Source: Pandoraea aquatica
GTDB lineage: Bacteria; Pseudomonadota; Gammaproteobacteria; Burkholderiales; Burkholderiaceae
Assembly: GCF_902459565.1 (NCBI RefSeq)
Contig: NZ_CABPSN010000003.1
Span: 372,001-436,000, forward strand
Length of the DNA: 64,000 bases
Reading direction: 5' to 3'
Part shown: positions 29,443-38,345 of the stretch, piece after piece
Layout of the letters: each line of letters opens with the position of its first letter
Numbering within the stretch: position 1 is the first letter of the stretch
Made by a program: the position numbers and the translations under genes
The notes under the pieces: model-generated
The model's database searches: none
What the model was told of the DNA's origin: nothing
Seen by the model: the letters and a program-made list of their open reading frames with translations, nothing else

Positions 29443-30399
29443 TCAGAACCCGATCTGTTTGAGGAATTCGTTCACCGGACCCGACCACATCTTGCCGCCG
29501 TAGGTGAGCAGCATGTGACCGTCGTGGCCCGCGATGTCTTCCGTGTGGACGAACTTCGCCGGACTGCCCGACGCCGCGAAGGCGTCGAACCATTGTTTCG
29601 GCGCGTCCGGTCCCCAGTACTGGTCGTTGTGCGCATACAGCCAGAGCCCCGGGATCTTCGTCGTCTTGCCGAATTCACCGTAGACCGTCTTCATCTGCTC
29701 GGGATCGCAGCTGTGTTGCGGCGACAACTCGGGCGACCCGCCTGCGCCGCCGGAGAAGTTGATGTAACCGACGACGCCCGGCGGATTCGTGGCCGCTGTC
29801 GAGACGGTCGTGAAGCCACCGACCGAACGGCCTTCGAGCACCACGCGATTCTTATCCGCCCACGGCTGCGCCTGCACCCACTTCAACGCTGCAAGGTTCG
29901 CTTCGGCCGTGACCTTCGCGAGCTTCTCGAAGTCGGGACGTCGCACACATTGCCCGTTCTTGAACGACGAACCGGAGTTCTCCCGATCCGGCCCGCCCGT
30001 CAGACCGTAGCCGACGCGGATCGGCGCAACGATGGCGAACCCGCGCGCCAGCCAGAAACGCACGTGACCTTTGAGAATCGGCGCATCGAGTTTGGCGCGA
30101 ACGAGTGGATCGCCGGCGCGTCCGTGTTCGAAGATCAGCACGGGGAACGGGCCGTTGCCCGCCGGTTTGTAGACTTCCGTGTGCATGGAGATGTCGCCAC
30201 CGAAAGTGCTCGCCCCGGGCACGACGATGCCGACGATTTCAGGCTTGGGGTCCGTTTGCGACGGGGCGGCGTTTGCAGGCGGTGCTGAGGTGTCATCCGT
30301 CGCCGCGAACGACGTCGGCATCGAGACGAAGAGTGCGGCCAGCGCCGTGGCGCAAAGCGAACCGGTGCGCTTGAGCGCGAATGCAGCGAAGCGTGTCAT
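29443..30399 (-). CDS. Secreted alpha/beta hydrolase (dienelactone-hydrolase-like)
   Basis: 318 residues from the ATG at 30399. The signal peptide (about 1-32, ending SFAA) is followed by an alpha/beta-hydrolase fold with the nucleophile elbow GRSVGG (about 185), a probable acid in AHNDQYWG (about 260) and the His in GHDGHML (about 295). An FEHGRAGDP loop near residue 92 suggests an oxyanion region. The substrate is unknown. It ends 3 nt after the convergent GlxA-type gene. The frame is open to 30489, but the signal peptide argues for the later start. Confidence 0.85.
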   Translation of the reverse strand: MTRFAAFALKRTGSLCATALAALFVSMPTSFAATDDTSAPPANAAPSQTDPKPEIVGIVVPGASTFGGDISMHTEVYKPAGNGPFPVLIFEHGRAGDPLVRAKLDAPILKGHVRFWLARGFAIVAPIRVGYGLTGGPDRENSGSSFKNGQCVRRPDFEKLAKVTAEANLAALKWVQAQPWADKNRVVLEGRSVGGFTTVSTAATNPPGVVGYINFSGGAGGSPELSPQHSCDPEQMKTVYGEFGKTTKIPGLWLYAHNDQYWGPDAPKQWFDAFAASGSPAKFVHTEDIAGHDGHMLLTYGGKMWSGPVNEFLKQIGF

Positions 30400-30529
30400 A
30401 TGAGAGACGACCGTGTGGGGGGGGCGGATGAGAGCCAGGTGGACGTGCAAACCGACGCTATCGTACTTCGCGGTGTGTGACAGCGACACTCATTCGAACG
30501 GCTGAGGATGTTTGCCTGTATGGGCAACG

Positions 30530-31375
30530 TCAGTCGGTGGTTTCGACGTCGTCGTCGGCATGCGCCACATCGACGATCTCTGTCGAATCCGTCGCAAAGT
30601 AGCGCCCGGGGGTGGTGTTGAAGGTGCGTCTGAACAACGCGATGAAGGCACTGGCGTTGTCGTACCCGAGGTCCAGCGCGACGGCCCCGACCGGTTGTCC
30701 AGCTGCGAGCAGTTCCAACCCGCGCAACAGACGGGCTCGCTGACGCCACACCGTGAACGTCAGCCCGGTCTCTTCGACGAAGCGTCGGCTCACTGTGCGC
30801 GTCGATGTGCTGGCCCAGTCGGCCCACGCGTCGAGCGAGCGGTCGTTGGCCGGATCGTCGATGAGGGCAGTGGCGATGCGCCGCAGGCGAGGGTGGCTCG
30901 GCATGGGCAGACGGAAGGCGTCGGCGGGGCTGACGGCGATCTCGTCGAGTATCACTTGCATGATGCTCAATTGCGCCCGATCCGGCTCACCCAGCGGCCA
31001 CTGTGCAGCACGCGCCACGGCCTCGCGCAGCAGTCCGGACACCTCGATGGCACGTGGCTGATCCGGCAACCCGGCGCATTGATCCGGACGCACATACACC
31101 GCCCAGCCATTGAACGGCCCATGTGAGAAGGCCGCATGCGGGCAGTGCGGGGGCACCCAGACGGCACGCGACGTCGGCACGACCCATGTGCCGAGATTGG
31201 TGCGAACGGAGATCAGGCCGCTGAATAATCCGAGCAACTGTCCGGACGCGTGTTGGTGCGTCTGCGAGACACGCGGCACGCTTTCCCGGCCGACGAGCGC
31301 AATCAGCGGCGGGTCTTGCGCGTCCATGATCTGCACGCGCGCCATTTTCGGCTTCAGATGGTCGGGTAATTCCAT
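30530..31375 (-). CDS. AraC-family transcriptional regulator with cupin domain
   Basis: 281-residue protein with an N-terminal cupin (about 35-110, QTHQHASGQLLGLFSG and VWVPPHCPHAAFSHG) and a C-terminal AraC DNA-binding domain (about 165-265, DNASAFIALFRRTFNTTPGRYF). The layout resembles NimR-type regulators of exporters, but no exporter is next to it. It diverges from the PPOX flavoprotein gene, its likely target. The 92-bp gap holds GATAG-T-CTATC (31404-31414). Confidence 0.88.
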   Translation of the reverse strand: MELPDHLKPKMARVQIMDAQDPPLIALVGRESVPRVSQTHQHASGQLLGLFSGLISVRTNLGTWVVPTSRAVWVPPHCPHAAFSHGPFNGWAVYVRPDQCAGLPDQPRAIEVSGLLREAVARAAQWPLGEPDRAQLSIMQVILDEIAVSPADAFRLPMPSHPRLRRIATALIDDPANDRSLDAWADWASTSTRTVSRRFVEETGLTFTVWRQRARLLRGLELLAAGQPVGAVALDLGYDNASAFIALFRRTFNTTPGRYFATDSTEIVDVAHADDDVETTD

Positions 31376-31467
31376 GGCGTTATTTCGCTATTGAATGGCT
31401 TGGATAGTCTATCAGCGCCATTGGGCATCGCGATAAGCTCGTCGCATGTTTTCGAAGGAGCATCGCC

Positions 31468-32142
31468 ATGTCGCTGCCAATCTATCCCGCCGGTTCCTCT
31501 GATGCTGCGCAGTCTCTGGCGTCCTCGACGTCGACCGATCCCGCTCACGTTGATCTCGATGCGCTGTACGACCCGCCATCCGAGGGGATCGTCAAAGGCG
31601 TGATGTCGCGCCTGTTGCCGTTCCATACGGCCTATCTCGATGTCGCGACGTTCTTCTGCGTGGCCACGGGCAATGCGCAAGGCCTCGACGCCTCACCGCG
31701 CGGCGGCGCACCGGGCTTCGTCAAAGTGCTCGACGAGAAGACGGTTGTGTTCGCAGACTGGCCGGGCAATAACCGCATTGCATCGCTGCGCAATCTGACC
31801 GAAGACGACCGCATCGGCATGTTGTTCCTGTTCCCGGGGCTGGAGGTCTTCATGCGCATCAACGGTCATGCGCGCATTGCCGTCGATCCGGTGTTGCTCG
31901 CGCAACTGAAGGAAGGTGAGCGCACGCCGAAGACGGCCATCGTCGTGAGTATCGACGAGGTGCTGTTTCACTGCGGCAAGGCGATCAATCGCGCGAAGCT
32001 CTGGCGTGCCGAGTCGCAACTCGACCGCAAGGCCGTACCGTCGATGGGGGATATGAAGGCGGCGCTCACAGGGATGGACCCTGCCCGCGCCAGCGAGATC
32101 GATGCGGGGTACTACCGCGCGGTGCGCGGCGACCTGTACTGA
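31468..32142 (+). CDS. PPOX-class flavoprotein (pyridoxamine 5'-phosphate oxidase family)
   Basis: 224-residue split-barrel flavoprotein of the MSMEG_1061-like group, expected to bind FMN or F420-like cofactor. Typical blocks are ATGNAQGLDASPRGG (about 70-84), VVFADWPGNNRI (about 93-104) and MLFLFPG (about 120). Substrate unknown. Related genes often accompany AraC or MarR regulators, as here. It is convergent with the GntR regulator. Confidence 0.85.
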   Translation: MSLPIYPAGSSDAAQSLASSTSTDPAHVDLDALYDPPSEGIVKGVMSRLLPFHTAYLDVATFFCVATGNAQGLDASPRGGAPGFVKVLDEKTVVFADWPGNNRIASLRNLTEDDRIGMLFLFPGLEVFMRINGHARIAVDPVLLAQLKEGERTPKTAIVVSIDEVLFHCGKAINRAKLWRAESQLDRKAVPSMGDMKAALTGMDPARASEIDAGYYRAVRGDLY

Positions 32143-32173
32143 TGACGGATGAACTGGCTGTGTGCGGCGACGC

Positions 32174-32926
32174 TTAGTTCTGTGTGCCGGCCGATTCTTG
32201 CGCGCGACGCAGACGCTCGCGGCTGTTCGTGAGGTGCGTGCGCATGGCGGCGCGTGCGGCTTCCGGATCGCGTCGCGAAATCGCGTTGTAGATGTCTTCG
32301 TGCTCGCGGTTCACGCGATTGAGATACGACACCTGATCGTCGTCGGCGAGCGCTGCCGAGTTCACGCGCGTGCGCGGAATGATCGTGTTGCCGAGTTGTT
32401 CGAGGATGTCGTGGAAATAGCGGTTGCCGGTCGCGCTCGCCACTTGCAGGTGGAAGGCGACGTCGGCCGTCACGGCATTGCCGGTGCGCTGACGCACGTG
32501 CATCTCGAAGTCGTCCAGCGCCTGACGCATCGCCTTGAGTTGCGCGTCCGTGCGACGGTTCGCCGCCAGACCGGCCGCTTCCGTTTCGAGCGAGATGCGC
32601 AGCTCCAGAATCGCCATCACGTCGAGCATCGTCAGAATGCTGTTCGTGTCGACTTGCAACGCGTTCTCACGCGGGGCTTCGAGCACGAAGGTGCCGATAC
32701 CGTGACGCGTCTCCACCAGTTGCGCCGCTTGCAGCCGCGAAATCGCTTCGCGCACCACCGTACGGCTCACGCCCAGACTTTCCATGATGGCCGACTCGGT
32801 CGGCAGCTTGTCGCCCGGACGGAACGTACCGGCGCGAATCTGCTCGGACAAGGCACTCACCACCTCCTCCGTGAGGCTGCGAGACTTGCGGCGAGGACGT
32901 GCGGGCAACGGGCTGGTCATGGACAT
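32174..32926 (-). CDS. FadR-type GntR regulator, probable regulator of sugar-acid catabolism
   Basis: 250 residues from the ATG at 32926 (MSMTSPLPARP). The winged helix-turn-helix (about 18-83: LPTESAIMESLGVSRTVVREAISRLQ) is followed by an FCD effector domain with the metal-ligand pattern Asp-x3-His (DVAFHLQ), REHEDIY and MRTHLTNS. FCD regulators of uronate and aldarate pathways bind short inverted repeats. It lies next to the porin and gudD genes and is the best candidate reader of the GTCAT-N3-ATGAC sites found before the glucarate genes (inference). A 36-bp palindrome sits upstream at 32981. Confidence 0.88.
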   Translation of the reverse strand: MSMTSPLPARPRRKSRSLTEEVVSALSEQIRAGTFRPGDKLPTESAIMESLGVSRTVVREAISRLQAAQLVETRHGIGTFVLEAPRENALQVDTNSILTMLDVMAILELRISLETEAAGLAANRRTDAQLKAMRQALDDFEMHVRQRTGNAVTADVAFHLQVASATGNRYFHDILEQLGNTIIPRTRVNSAALADDDQVSYLNRVNREHEDIYNAISRRDPEAARAAMRTHLTNSRERLRRAQESAGTQN

Positions 32927-32980
32927 GGCGTCGGTTGGAATTGTGGGTGACGATAAAAAGCAAAAACGCCCCCAGTTTAC

Positions 32981-33016
32981 CTTATCGACCGTCGCATACA
33001 TACGACAACCGATAAG
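32981..33016. promoter_or_regulatory. 36-bp imperfect palindrome upstream of the GntR gene
   Basis: Outer arms CTTATCG (32981-32987) and CGATAAG (33010-33016) and inner arms GTCG (32991-32994) and CGAC (33003-33006) share one centre. It lies 55 bp before the regulator start. It may be an autoregulatory operator. It does not match the 13-bp GTCAT-N3-ATGAC repeat exactly, though GTCG...CGAC is similar in style. Confidence 0.5.
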
Positions 33017-33175
33017 AATCGACCGCCAACGCCACAACCCAGACGCTACCGAGCACTGGCGGCCGAAAAGACTGCTTTGTGCGACTTCTCGCGACCACTC
33101 TCAAACACTTGCTGTCGTCCGGTCCGGCACGCGCACAGCGTCAGCCCGGACGGCGTTACACCTTAGGGACGTGCA

Positions 33176-34348
33176 TCAGAAATCGACGCGAATCCCGAGC
33201 ATGCCGACGAACTGCGAACTCGTCGCCGACGGCGTGCTGTTCTGCGAGTCGCCCACCACCGGACCGGCGTTGATGATGCTCACGCCGTTCGCCGAGATCG
33301 ACTTGCCGTTGGCGTGTTGCCACGCTTCGAGCGCGTACAGCGACGTGCGCTTCGAGAGCGAGTACACCTGGGCGAGCGACACCTGATGGTAGGTCGCGGC
33401 ATCGGTAATGCCGTTCGCCTTCGAAGCAGCCGTGTAGCTGTACGCCGCCGCCAGACGCCACTGCGGTGCGACGATCCACGACGCATGCACGCCCGCCGTG
33501 TTGAAGATCGCGCTGTCGTGGAAAAGCGACGCCGCGCCCGGCTTGTACTGCACGTTGCTGTAGCTCGCGCCCAGCGTCACGCTGCCGAGCGTGTAGATAC
33601 CGGCCACCGCAATGTGTTGCAGCGAGTCGGCGGTGACATAGCCCTGATTGACCGCGGACGTGCCCGGCACCCCGGTGGACGAACCGTTCCACGTCGTGCC
33701 GCCGCCGATGTTGTTCAGGCGCAGGTAGCCCGCCGCCAACGACAACGGCCCGCCGTCGTAGCGCAACGCACCGGAGAACGTGTTGCCCTTGCCCATCGAA
33801 CCGGCTTGACCGCCGAAGCCGTACTGAACGCTGGCCGTCACGCCCCACAGCACCGGCGACGTGTACGTCACCGAGTTGTTGATGCGGATGGTCGTGTCGA
33901 GGCCGTCGATATCGCCCGGGTGCGCGCCGGTCGCGCCCGTCACATACGCGACGGGGCCGATCGTGCCGACCATCAGGTAGTACGGCGAGTACTGACGACC
34001 GATCGTGACCGTGCCGGCCTGCGCGTTCTTCACACCGACGAATGCCTGACGGTTGAACATCACGCCCGACGAGCTGAACGCGCCGTTGTTCACGTCAAAG
34101 CCGTTTTCCAACTGGAAGAGTGCGCTGGTGCCCCCGCCCAGATCTTCCGTACCGCGCAGGCCCCAGCGGCTACCCGCGAGGTTGCCGTTGCGCAGATAGG
34201 TGTTCGACTTGCCGTTCTGATTGCTGCTGTAGGTCAGTGCATCGTCGACGATCCCGTACAGCGTCACGTTCGACTGTGCGAACGCCGGCATTGCACCGGC
34301 GGCGAGACCGGCCAATACGAGCCCGGCAAACAGTTTCGAATGTCTCAC
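33176..34348 (-). CDS. Gram-negative general porin (Burkholderia type)
   Basis: Trimeric outer-membrane porin, 390 residues. I start it at the GTG at 34348 because GAGGAG lies 5 nt upstream and the signal peptide (VRHSKLFAG to PAFA, about 1-23) then sits at the N-terminus. The mature part opens with QSNVTLYGIVDDALTYSS, the Porin_4 start, and the protein ends in GIRVDF with the terminal Phe needed by the BAM insertion machinery. It lies 134 bp downstream of gudD on the same strand and may be the sugar-acid entry pore (inference). No GTCAT repeat precedes it. Confidence 0.93.
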   Translation of the reverse strand: MRHSKLFAGLVLAGLAAGAMPAFAQSNVTLYGIVDDALTYSSNQNGKSNTYLRNGNLAGSRWGLRGTEDLGGGTSALFQLENGFDVNNGAFSSSGVMFNRQAFVGVKNAQAGTVTIGRQYSPYYLMVGTIGPVAYVTGATGAHPGDIDGLDTTIRINNSVTYTSPVLWGVTASVQYGFGGQAGSMGKGNTFSGALRYDGGPLSLAAGYLRLNNIGGGTTWNGSSTGVPGTSAVNQGYVTADSLQHIAVAGIYTLGSVTLGASYSNVQYKPGAASLFHDSAIFNTAGVHASWIVAPQWRLAAAYSYTAASKANGITDAATYHQVSLAQVYSLSKRTSLYALEAWQHANGKSISANGVSIINAGPVVGDSQNSTPSATSSQFVGMLGIRVDF

Positions 34349-34482
34349 GACTTCTCCTCTTGTGATGTGTTTTCTTGGACTTCGCGTACTTCGTTTTTGT
34401 GTGAAGCGGGTGCTGCTTTGGTGGTGCTGCCGTGGTGTTCTGTCGGGAGGGCGCTGGCGTGGATGAACACGCAAAAGTGCGC

Positions 34483-35757
34483 TCAAAAACGCGGTGCCTT
34501 GCCGCTCCAGTCGGGGCGGTACTTGCGCATCTGCACTGCGTCGTTGCGCGTGCGCAGGCCGCAGCGCAGGTACTGCTCGTGGAGCTTCGCCAGTTGGTCC
34601 TGATCGATTTCGAGTCCGAGTCCGGGCACCTTCGTGACGGCGACCGCGCCGTTGCGAATCGCGATCTTGCCGCCGCGCACCACTTCCTCATCGGCTTCCT
34701 GCCAGGGGTAGTGCGTGTCGCAGGCGTAGGACAGACGCGGCACGCTCGCGGCCAGATGCGTCATCGCCATCAGGCTGATGCCGAGGTGCGAGTTCGAGTG
34801 CATCGACAAGCCGATGTCGAACGTCTCGCACATGCGCGCGAGCAGCTGCGTGTCGCGCAGTCCGCCCCAGTAGTGGTGATCGGAGAGGATGATCTGCGCG
34901 CCGTTCAGGCGCACGTTCTCGCGGAACTGCCGCAGATCGGTGACGACCATGTTCGTGGCGAGCGGCATGCCCGTCGCACGATGCAGCTCCGCCATGCCTT
35001 CGAGCGTGGGCGTGGGGTCTTCGTAGTATTCGAGATCGTCGGCCAGCTCGCGCCCCATGGCAATCGCCGTGGGCAGCGACCAGTTGCCGTTCGGATCGAT
35101 GCGCAGCGGCTTGTCGGGGAACGCGCGCTTGAGGGCCTTCAGGCACTTCACTTCTTCGGCCGGTTCCAGCACCCCGGCCTTGAGCTTGATGCTGCCGAAG
35201 CCGTACGTGTCGATCATGAAGCGCGCTTGAGCGACGAGCTGCTCGGCGTTCAACGTCTCGCCCCAGCTATCCGGCGCGTACGGCGAATCGATGTGCTGCG
35301 CGTACTTGAAGAACAGATACGCGCTGTACTGCACTTCCTGACGCACCGCGCCGCCGAGCAGTTCGACGAGCGGAATCCCCAGATGCCGCGCCTGCAAATC
35401 GAGAAACGGGACTTCGAACGCGGAGTAGAGCTTCTCGGCGTCCTTGCGCGGGTCGGTGCCCGGCGCGAGTTCGTATTCCACGCGCTCGCCGCGAACACCC
35501 TGACGCACGACCGAGGCGACCCGCTCGCGCAATCCGTTCGTGTCGAACGGGTCCATGCCGATCAACAGCGGACGTGCGTTTTCGAGTAGCGCGAGTACCG
35601 GCGCATCGCCATAGGTTTCGCCCAGTCCGACGTGCCCGTTATCCGTCTCGATTTCGATGATCGAGCGCAGGGCATACGGTTCGTGAATGCCCGCAGCATT
35701 GAGTAGCGGCGGGTCGCGAAAGGCAATCGGGGTGATCGTGATGCGCTGAATTTTCAC
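34483..35757 (-). CDS. gudD: D-glucarate dehydratase
   Basis: Enolase-superfamily enzyme that dehydrates D-glucarate to 5-dehydro-4-deoxyglucarate, the kdgD substrate. The 424 residues include the catalytic Lys pair IKLKAG (about 207-212), the metal ligand RIDPNGNW (about 235), the next ligands in YYEDPTPT (about 262), SDHHYWGG, and the general base MHSNSHLG (about 340). It starts with GTG after AAGGAAA. A perfect GTCAT-N3-ATGAC repeat lies about 77 bp upstream, and a porin follows on the same strand. Confidence 0.94.
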   Translation of the reverse strand: MKIQRITITPIAFRDPPLLNAAGIHEPYALRSIIEIETDNGHVGLGETYGDAPVLALLENARPLLIGMDPFDTNGLRERVASVVRQGVRGERVEYELAPGTDPRKDAEKLYSAFEVPFLDLQARHLGIPLVELLGGAVRQEVQYSAYLFFKYAQHIDSPYAPDSWGETLNAEQLVAQARFMIDTYGFGSIKLKAGVLEPAEEVKCLKALKRAFPDKPLRIDPNGNWSLPTAIAMGRELADDLEYYEDPTPTLEGMAELHRATGMPLATNMVVTDLRQFRENVRLNGAQIILSDHHYWGGLRDTQLLARMCETFDIGLSMHSNSHLGISLMAMTHLAASVPRLSYACDTHYPWQEADEEVVRGGKIAIRNGAVAVTKVPGLGLEIDQDQLAKLHEQYLRCGLRTRNDAVQMRKYRPDWSGKAPRF

Positions 35758-35833
35758 GGCAACTTTTCCTTGGTCTCCACCGGGAACGGGGCGGCGGTGG
35801 CGACGTCTATCTCGCGGTTTGTGTAACTTTTAC

Positions 35834-35846
35834 GTCATCGTATGAC
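35834..35846. promoter_or_regulatory. GTCAT-N3-ATGAC operator at gudD
   Basis: Perfect 13-bp inverted repeat (spacer CGT on the plus strand), 77 bp upstream of the gudD start. One of four related sites at glucarate/galactarate promoters, probably bound by the FadR-type regulator at 32174 (inference). Confidence 0.7.
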
Positions 35847-35999
35847 TGGCCGTAATTTAGGTGACGCACTGGCCGTGTCTCTATCGGTGAAATCCCTGAC
35901 GAAATGCTCGGCATCCTGATGAAATCGAGGTTTAAAGCCTGTTAAAACAAGGATTTCTCGATTTATAAGGGAAACCTCTGGGGTGATTAGGCATGTCTC

Positions 36000-36014
36000 C
36001 CAATTGCAAATTGG
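36000..36014. promoter_or_regulatory. 15-bp palindrome at the ABC importer promoter
   Basis: CCAATT-GCA-AATTGG, perfect arms, 8 bp upstream of the GTCAT-N3-ATGAC site. Possibly a site for a second regulator. Confidence 0.45.
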
Positions 36015-36022
36015 ATATCTCA

Positions 36023-36035
36023 GTCATATGATGAC
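36023..36035. promoter_or_regulatory. GTCAT-N3-ATGAC operator at the ABC importer operon
   Basis: Perfect 13-bp inverted repeat with spacer ATG, 29 bp before the start codon of the solute-binding protein, a position suited to repression. Confidence 0.7.
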
Positions 36036-36064
36036 TTACGAGAAATTTAACCAAAGGAGACAGC

Positions 36065-37240
36065 ATGAGCTTCAGCCGCAGGGGATTCTGGCAACGCACG
36101 CTCGGTGCGGTGGCATGTGCCGCAGTACTGGGAAGCTTCGCAAGCACGGCAACCGCTGCACCGGTTGCACTGAACATCGTCGACGTGGCCGGTAATCTCG
36201 CGCTCACGCAGAAGGGCTTCGAGGCTTTCCGCGACAAGTACCCGGATCTCGTCTCCAAGATCACCTTCACCAATGCGCCCGCGCCGCAACTGCCGGGCAA
36301 AATCAAGGCCATGCAGGCCGCGGGTCGCTCGGACATCGATATCGTGCTGACGGGGACCGACGCGCTCGCCGCCGGCATCCAGCAAAACCTCTGGCAACGC
36401 CTGCTGCCCGACTACAGCGCGAAGCTGCCGGGCGTGCTCGACAAGTACGCGCCGAACGTGCGCGCGATGCAGGAGTTGTCGAAGGGCTACGGCCTGGCCG
36501 TCACGTTCATGCCTGCGGGTCCGCTCGTTGAATACAACCCGGCCAAGGTGACGAATCCGCCGAAGACGCCCGCCGAACTGCTGTCCTGGTGCAAGGCAAA
36601 TCCGGGCAAGTTGATTTACGCACGTCCGGCCAACTCGGGCCCGGGCCGCACGTTCCTGATGGGCCTGCCGTATCTGCTCGGCGACAAAGATCCGCACGAC
36701 CCGGTCAAGGGATGGGACAAGACGTGGGCGTTCCTGAAGGAACTCGACGCGTGCATTCCGTACTACCCGGGCGGCACGTCGGCGGTGATGAAGGAGCTGG
36801 GTGAAGGCAGCCGCGACATGACGCTCACCGTCACCGGCTGGGACATCAATCCGCGTGCGCTGGGCATCGTGCCGGCGACGTTCAAGATTCAATCGTTCGA
36901 CAAGTTCACGTGGGTCAACGACGCGCACTACATGGTCGTGCCCAAGGGTGTGGCGAAAGAGAAGATGGAGGTGATCCTCAAGCTGATCAACTTCATGCTC
37001 GAACCTGCTCAGCAGGCGCTCACGTATGACGACGGCTACTTCTATCCGGGCCCGGCGGTAAAGGACGTGCCGCTGTCCGCCGCACCTGCGAAGAGCCAGG
37101 AAACGATCGCGAAGTACGGCCGTCCGGAATACGCGAAGCTCATCGCCGATTTCCCGCACGCCGTGCCGCTCGATGCGACGGCGATGGTGGCTGCATTCCA
37201 GAAATGGGATGCCGAAATCGGTTCGCTGAAGTCGAAATAA
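36065..37240 (+). CDS. ABC importer, periplasmic solute-binding protein
   Basis: 391 residues with a signal peptide carrying a twin-Arg-like SRRGFW start (about 1-32, ending TATAA). The mature protein has the two-lobe fold of the PotD/AfuA-type binding proteins (family 1): LNIVDVAGNLALTQKGFEAF, then DIDIVLTGTDAL. In the family these bind polyamines, iron or organophosphates. Here the shared operator and the neighbours gudD and MCP point to glucarate/galactarate or a related acid (inference). First gene of a four-gene operon, with 10 nt to the ATPase gene. Confidence 0.88.
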   Translation: MSFSRRGFWQRTLGAVACAAVLGSFASTATAAPVALNIVDVAGNLALTQKGFEAFRDKYPDLVSKITFTNAPAPQLPGKIKAMQAAGRSDIDIVLTGTDALAAGIQQNLWQRLLPDYSAKLPGVLDKYAPNVRAMQELSKGYGLAVTFMPAGPLVEYNPAKVTNPPKTPAELLSWCKANPGKLIYARPANSGPGRTFLMGLPYLLGDKDPHDPVKGWDKTWAFLKELDACIPYYPGGTSAVMKELGEGSRDMTLTVTGWDINPRALGIVPATFKIQSFDKFTWVNDAHYMVVPKGVAKEKMEVILKLINFMLEPAQQALTYDDGYFYPGPAVKDVPLSAAPAKSQETIAKYGRPEYAKLIADFPHAVPLDATAMVAAFQKWDAEIGSLKSK

Positions 37241-37250
37241 GGGTTGCGTC

Positions 37251-38345
37251 ATGAAGCACAACTTTCAGCAACTGCGCCTCGACCACGTGGCGCGCAGCTT
37301 CACCAACGCCGAGGGTCAGTCGGTGGCCGCGTTGAACGGCCTCGACCTGACCATCGAGCGTGGGGAGTTCATCGCACTGCTGGGGCCTTCGGGCTGCGGC
37401 AAGTCGACGGCGCTCAACTGCATTGCCGGACTCACGCCGCTCACGGGCGGCGCGATCTGGCTCGACGATGAGCGCATCGACGTGCTGCCCAGCGAGAAGC
37501 GGGGCTTCGGCATGGTGTTCCAGAACTACGCGCTGTTCCCGCACATGAGCGTGCTCGAGAACGTGGGCTTCGGTCTTCGGATGCGCGGTGTGCCGCGCGC
37601 CGAGATCGAGAAGCGCGCCCGCGAAGCCTTGCAGCTCGTGCAACTCGTCGGGCACGAACGCAAGTTGCCGGGGCAGTTGTCGGGCGGTCAGCAACAACGT
37701 GTCGCGATTGCGCGTGCCATCGTGATCGAGCCGCCGGTTGTGCTCATGGACGAACCGCTGTCGAACCTCGACGCGAAGCTGCGTATCGAGATGCGCGCCG
37801 AAATTCGCCGCATTCACGGCAAGCTCGACCGCGCGACGATTTACGTCACGCACGATCAGGACGAAGCGCTCTCGATGGCTGATCGCATCGTCGTGATGAA
37901 AGAGGGCGTGGTGCAGCAGATCGGTGCGCCGCGCGACGTGTACGGCCGCCCGCGCAATCTGCACGTGGCGCGCTTCATGGGCTATCGCAATGTGCTCGAC
38001 GTGTCGATCACGTCGGCGCAGGGCGAGCATGCGCGCGTGTCGTGCGGCGGGGCGTCGTTCGACGGTGTGCTCATGGAGCCGCCGGCCAGCGGTGGCAAGG
38101 TCGAGGGCAAGGTTTCGGTGGCGATCCGTCCGGACGATTTCGAGCGCGCACCGGCTGCCAACGACAACGCCTTCGAAGTGGTGGTCGAGACGGTGGAGTA
38201 CGGCGGTCGCGATTCGCTGCTGCGCGTGGCGTCGCCGTTCGGTCAGCTGTACGCGCGTTTGCCGGGCGATTACGCCGTCGGCGAGCGCGTGCCGCTGCGC
38301 GTGCCGGCCGACCGTACGCTCGTCTACGCCGGGGAACGGGCATGA
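37251..38345 (+). CDS. ABC importer, ATPase subunit (PotA/UgpC-like)
   Basis: 364-residue cytosolic ATPase. It has Walker A GPSGCGKST (about 42-50), a Q-loop FQNYALFPHM (about 88-97), signature LSGGQQQR (about 143-150), Walker B VVLMDEP (about 163-169) and the H-loop VTHDQDEA (about 200). A C-terminal TOBE/OB domain (about 240-364) is typical of importers with MalK- or PotA-type ATPases. The stop shares ATGA with the next gene. Confidence 0.95.
   Translation: MKHNFQQLRLDHVARSFTNAEGQSVAALNGLDLTIERGEFIALLGPSGCGKSTALNCIAGLTPLTGGAIWLDDERIDVLPSEKRGFGMVFQNYALFPHMSVLENVGFGLRMRGVPRAEIEKRAREALQLVQLVGHERKLPGQLSGGQQQRVAIARAIVIEPPVVLMDEPLSNLDAKLRIEMRAEIRRIHGKLDRATIYVTHDQDEALSMADRIVVMKEGVVQQIGAPRDVYGRPRNLHVARFMGYRNVLDVSITSAQGEHARVSCGGASFDGVLMEPPASGGKVEGKVSVAIRPDDFERAPAANDNAFEVVVETVEYGGRDSLLRVASPFGQLYARLPGDYAVGERVPLRVPADRTLVYAGERA

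Larger units (their letters stand above)
35758..36064. other. Divergent control region between gudD and the ABC importer operon
   Basis: 307 bp with no gene. It holds one GTCAT-N3-ATGAC operator on each side (35834-35846 for gudD, 36023-36035 for the ABC operon), a second palindrome CCAATT-GCA-AATTGG at 36000-36014, and the strong ribosome site AAAGGAGA just before the ATG at 36065. I could not place clear -35/-10 pairs. Confidence 0.7.

Noticed and set aside
31404-31414. GATAG-T-CTATC repeat between the AraC and PPOX genes as an operator
   Set aside because: Only 5-bp arms; such short dyads are expected by chance, so it is mentioned but not called.
33314-34603. 429-codon open frame antisense to the porin gene
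   Set aside because: Arg/His-rich mirror of the porin reading frame, no homology or start signals.
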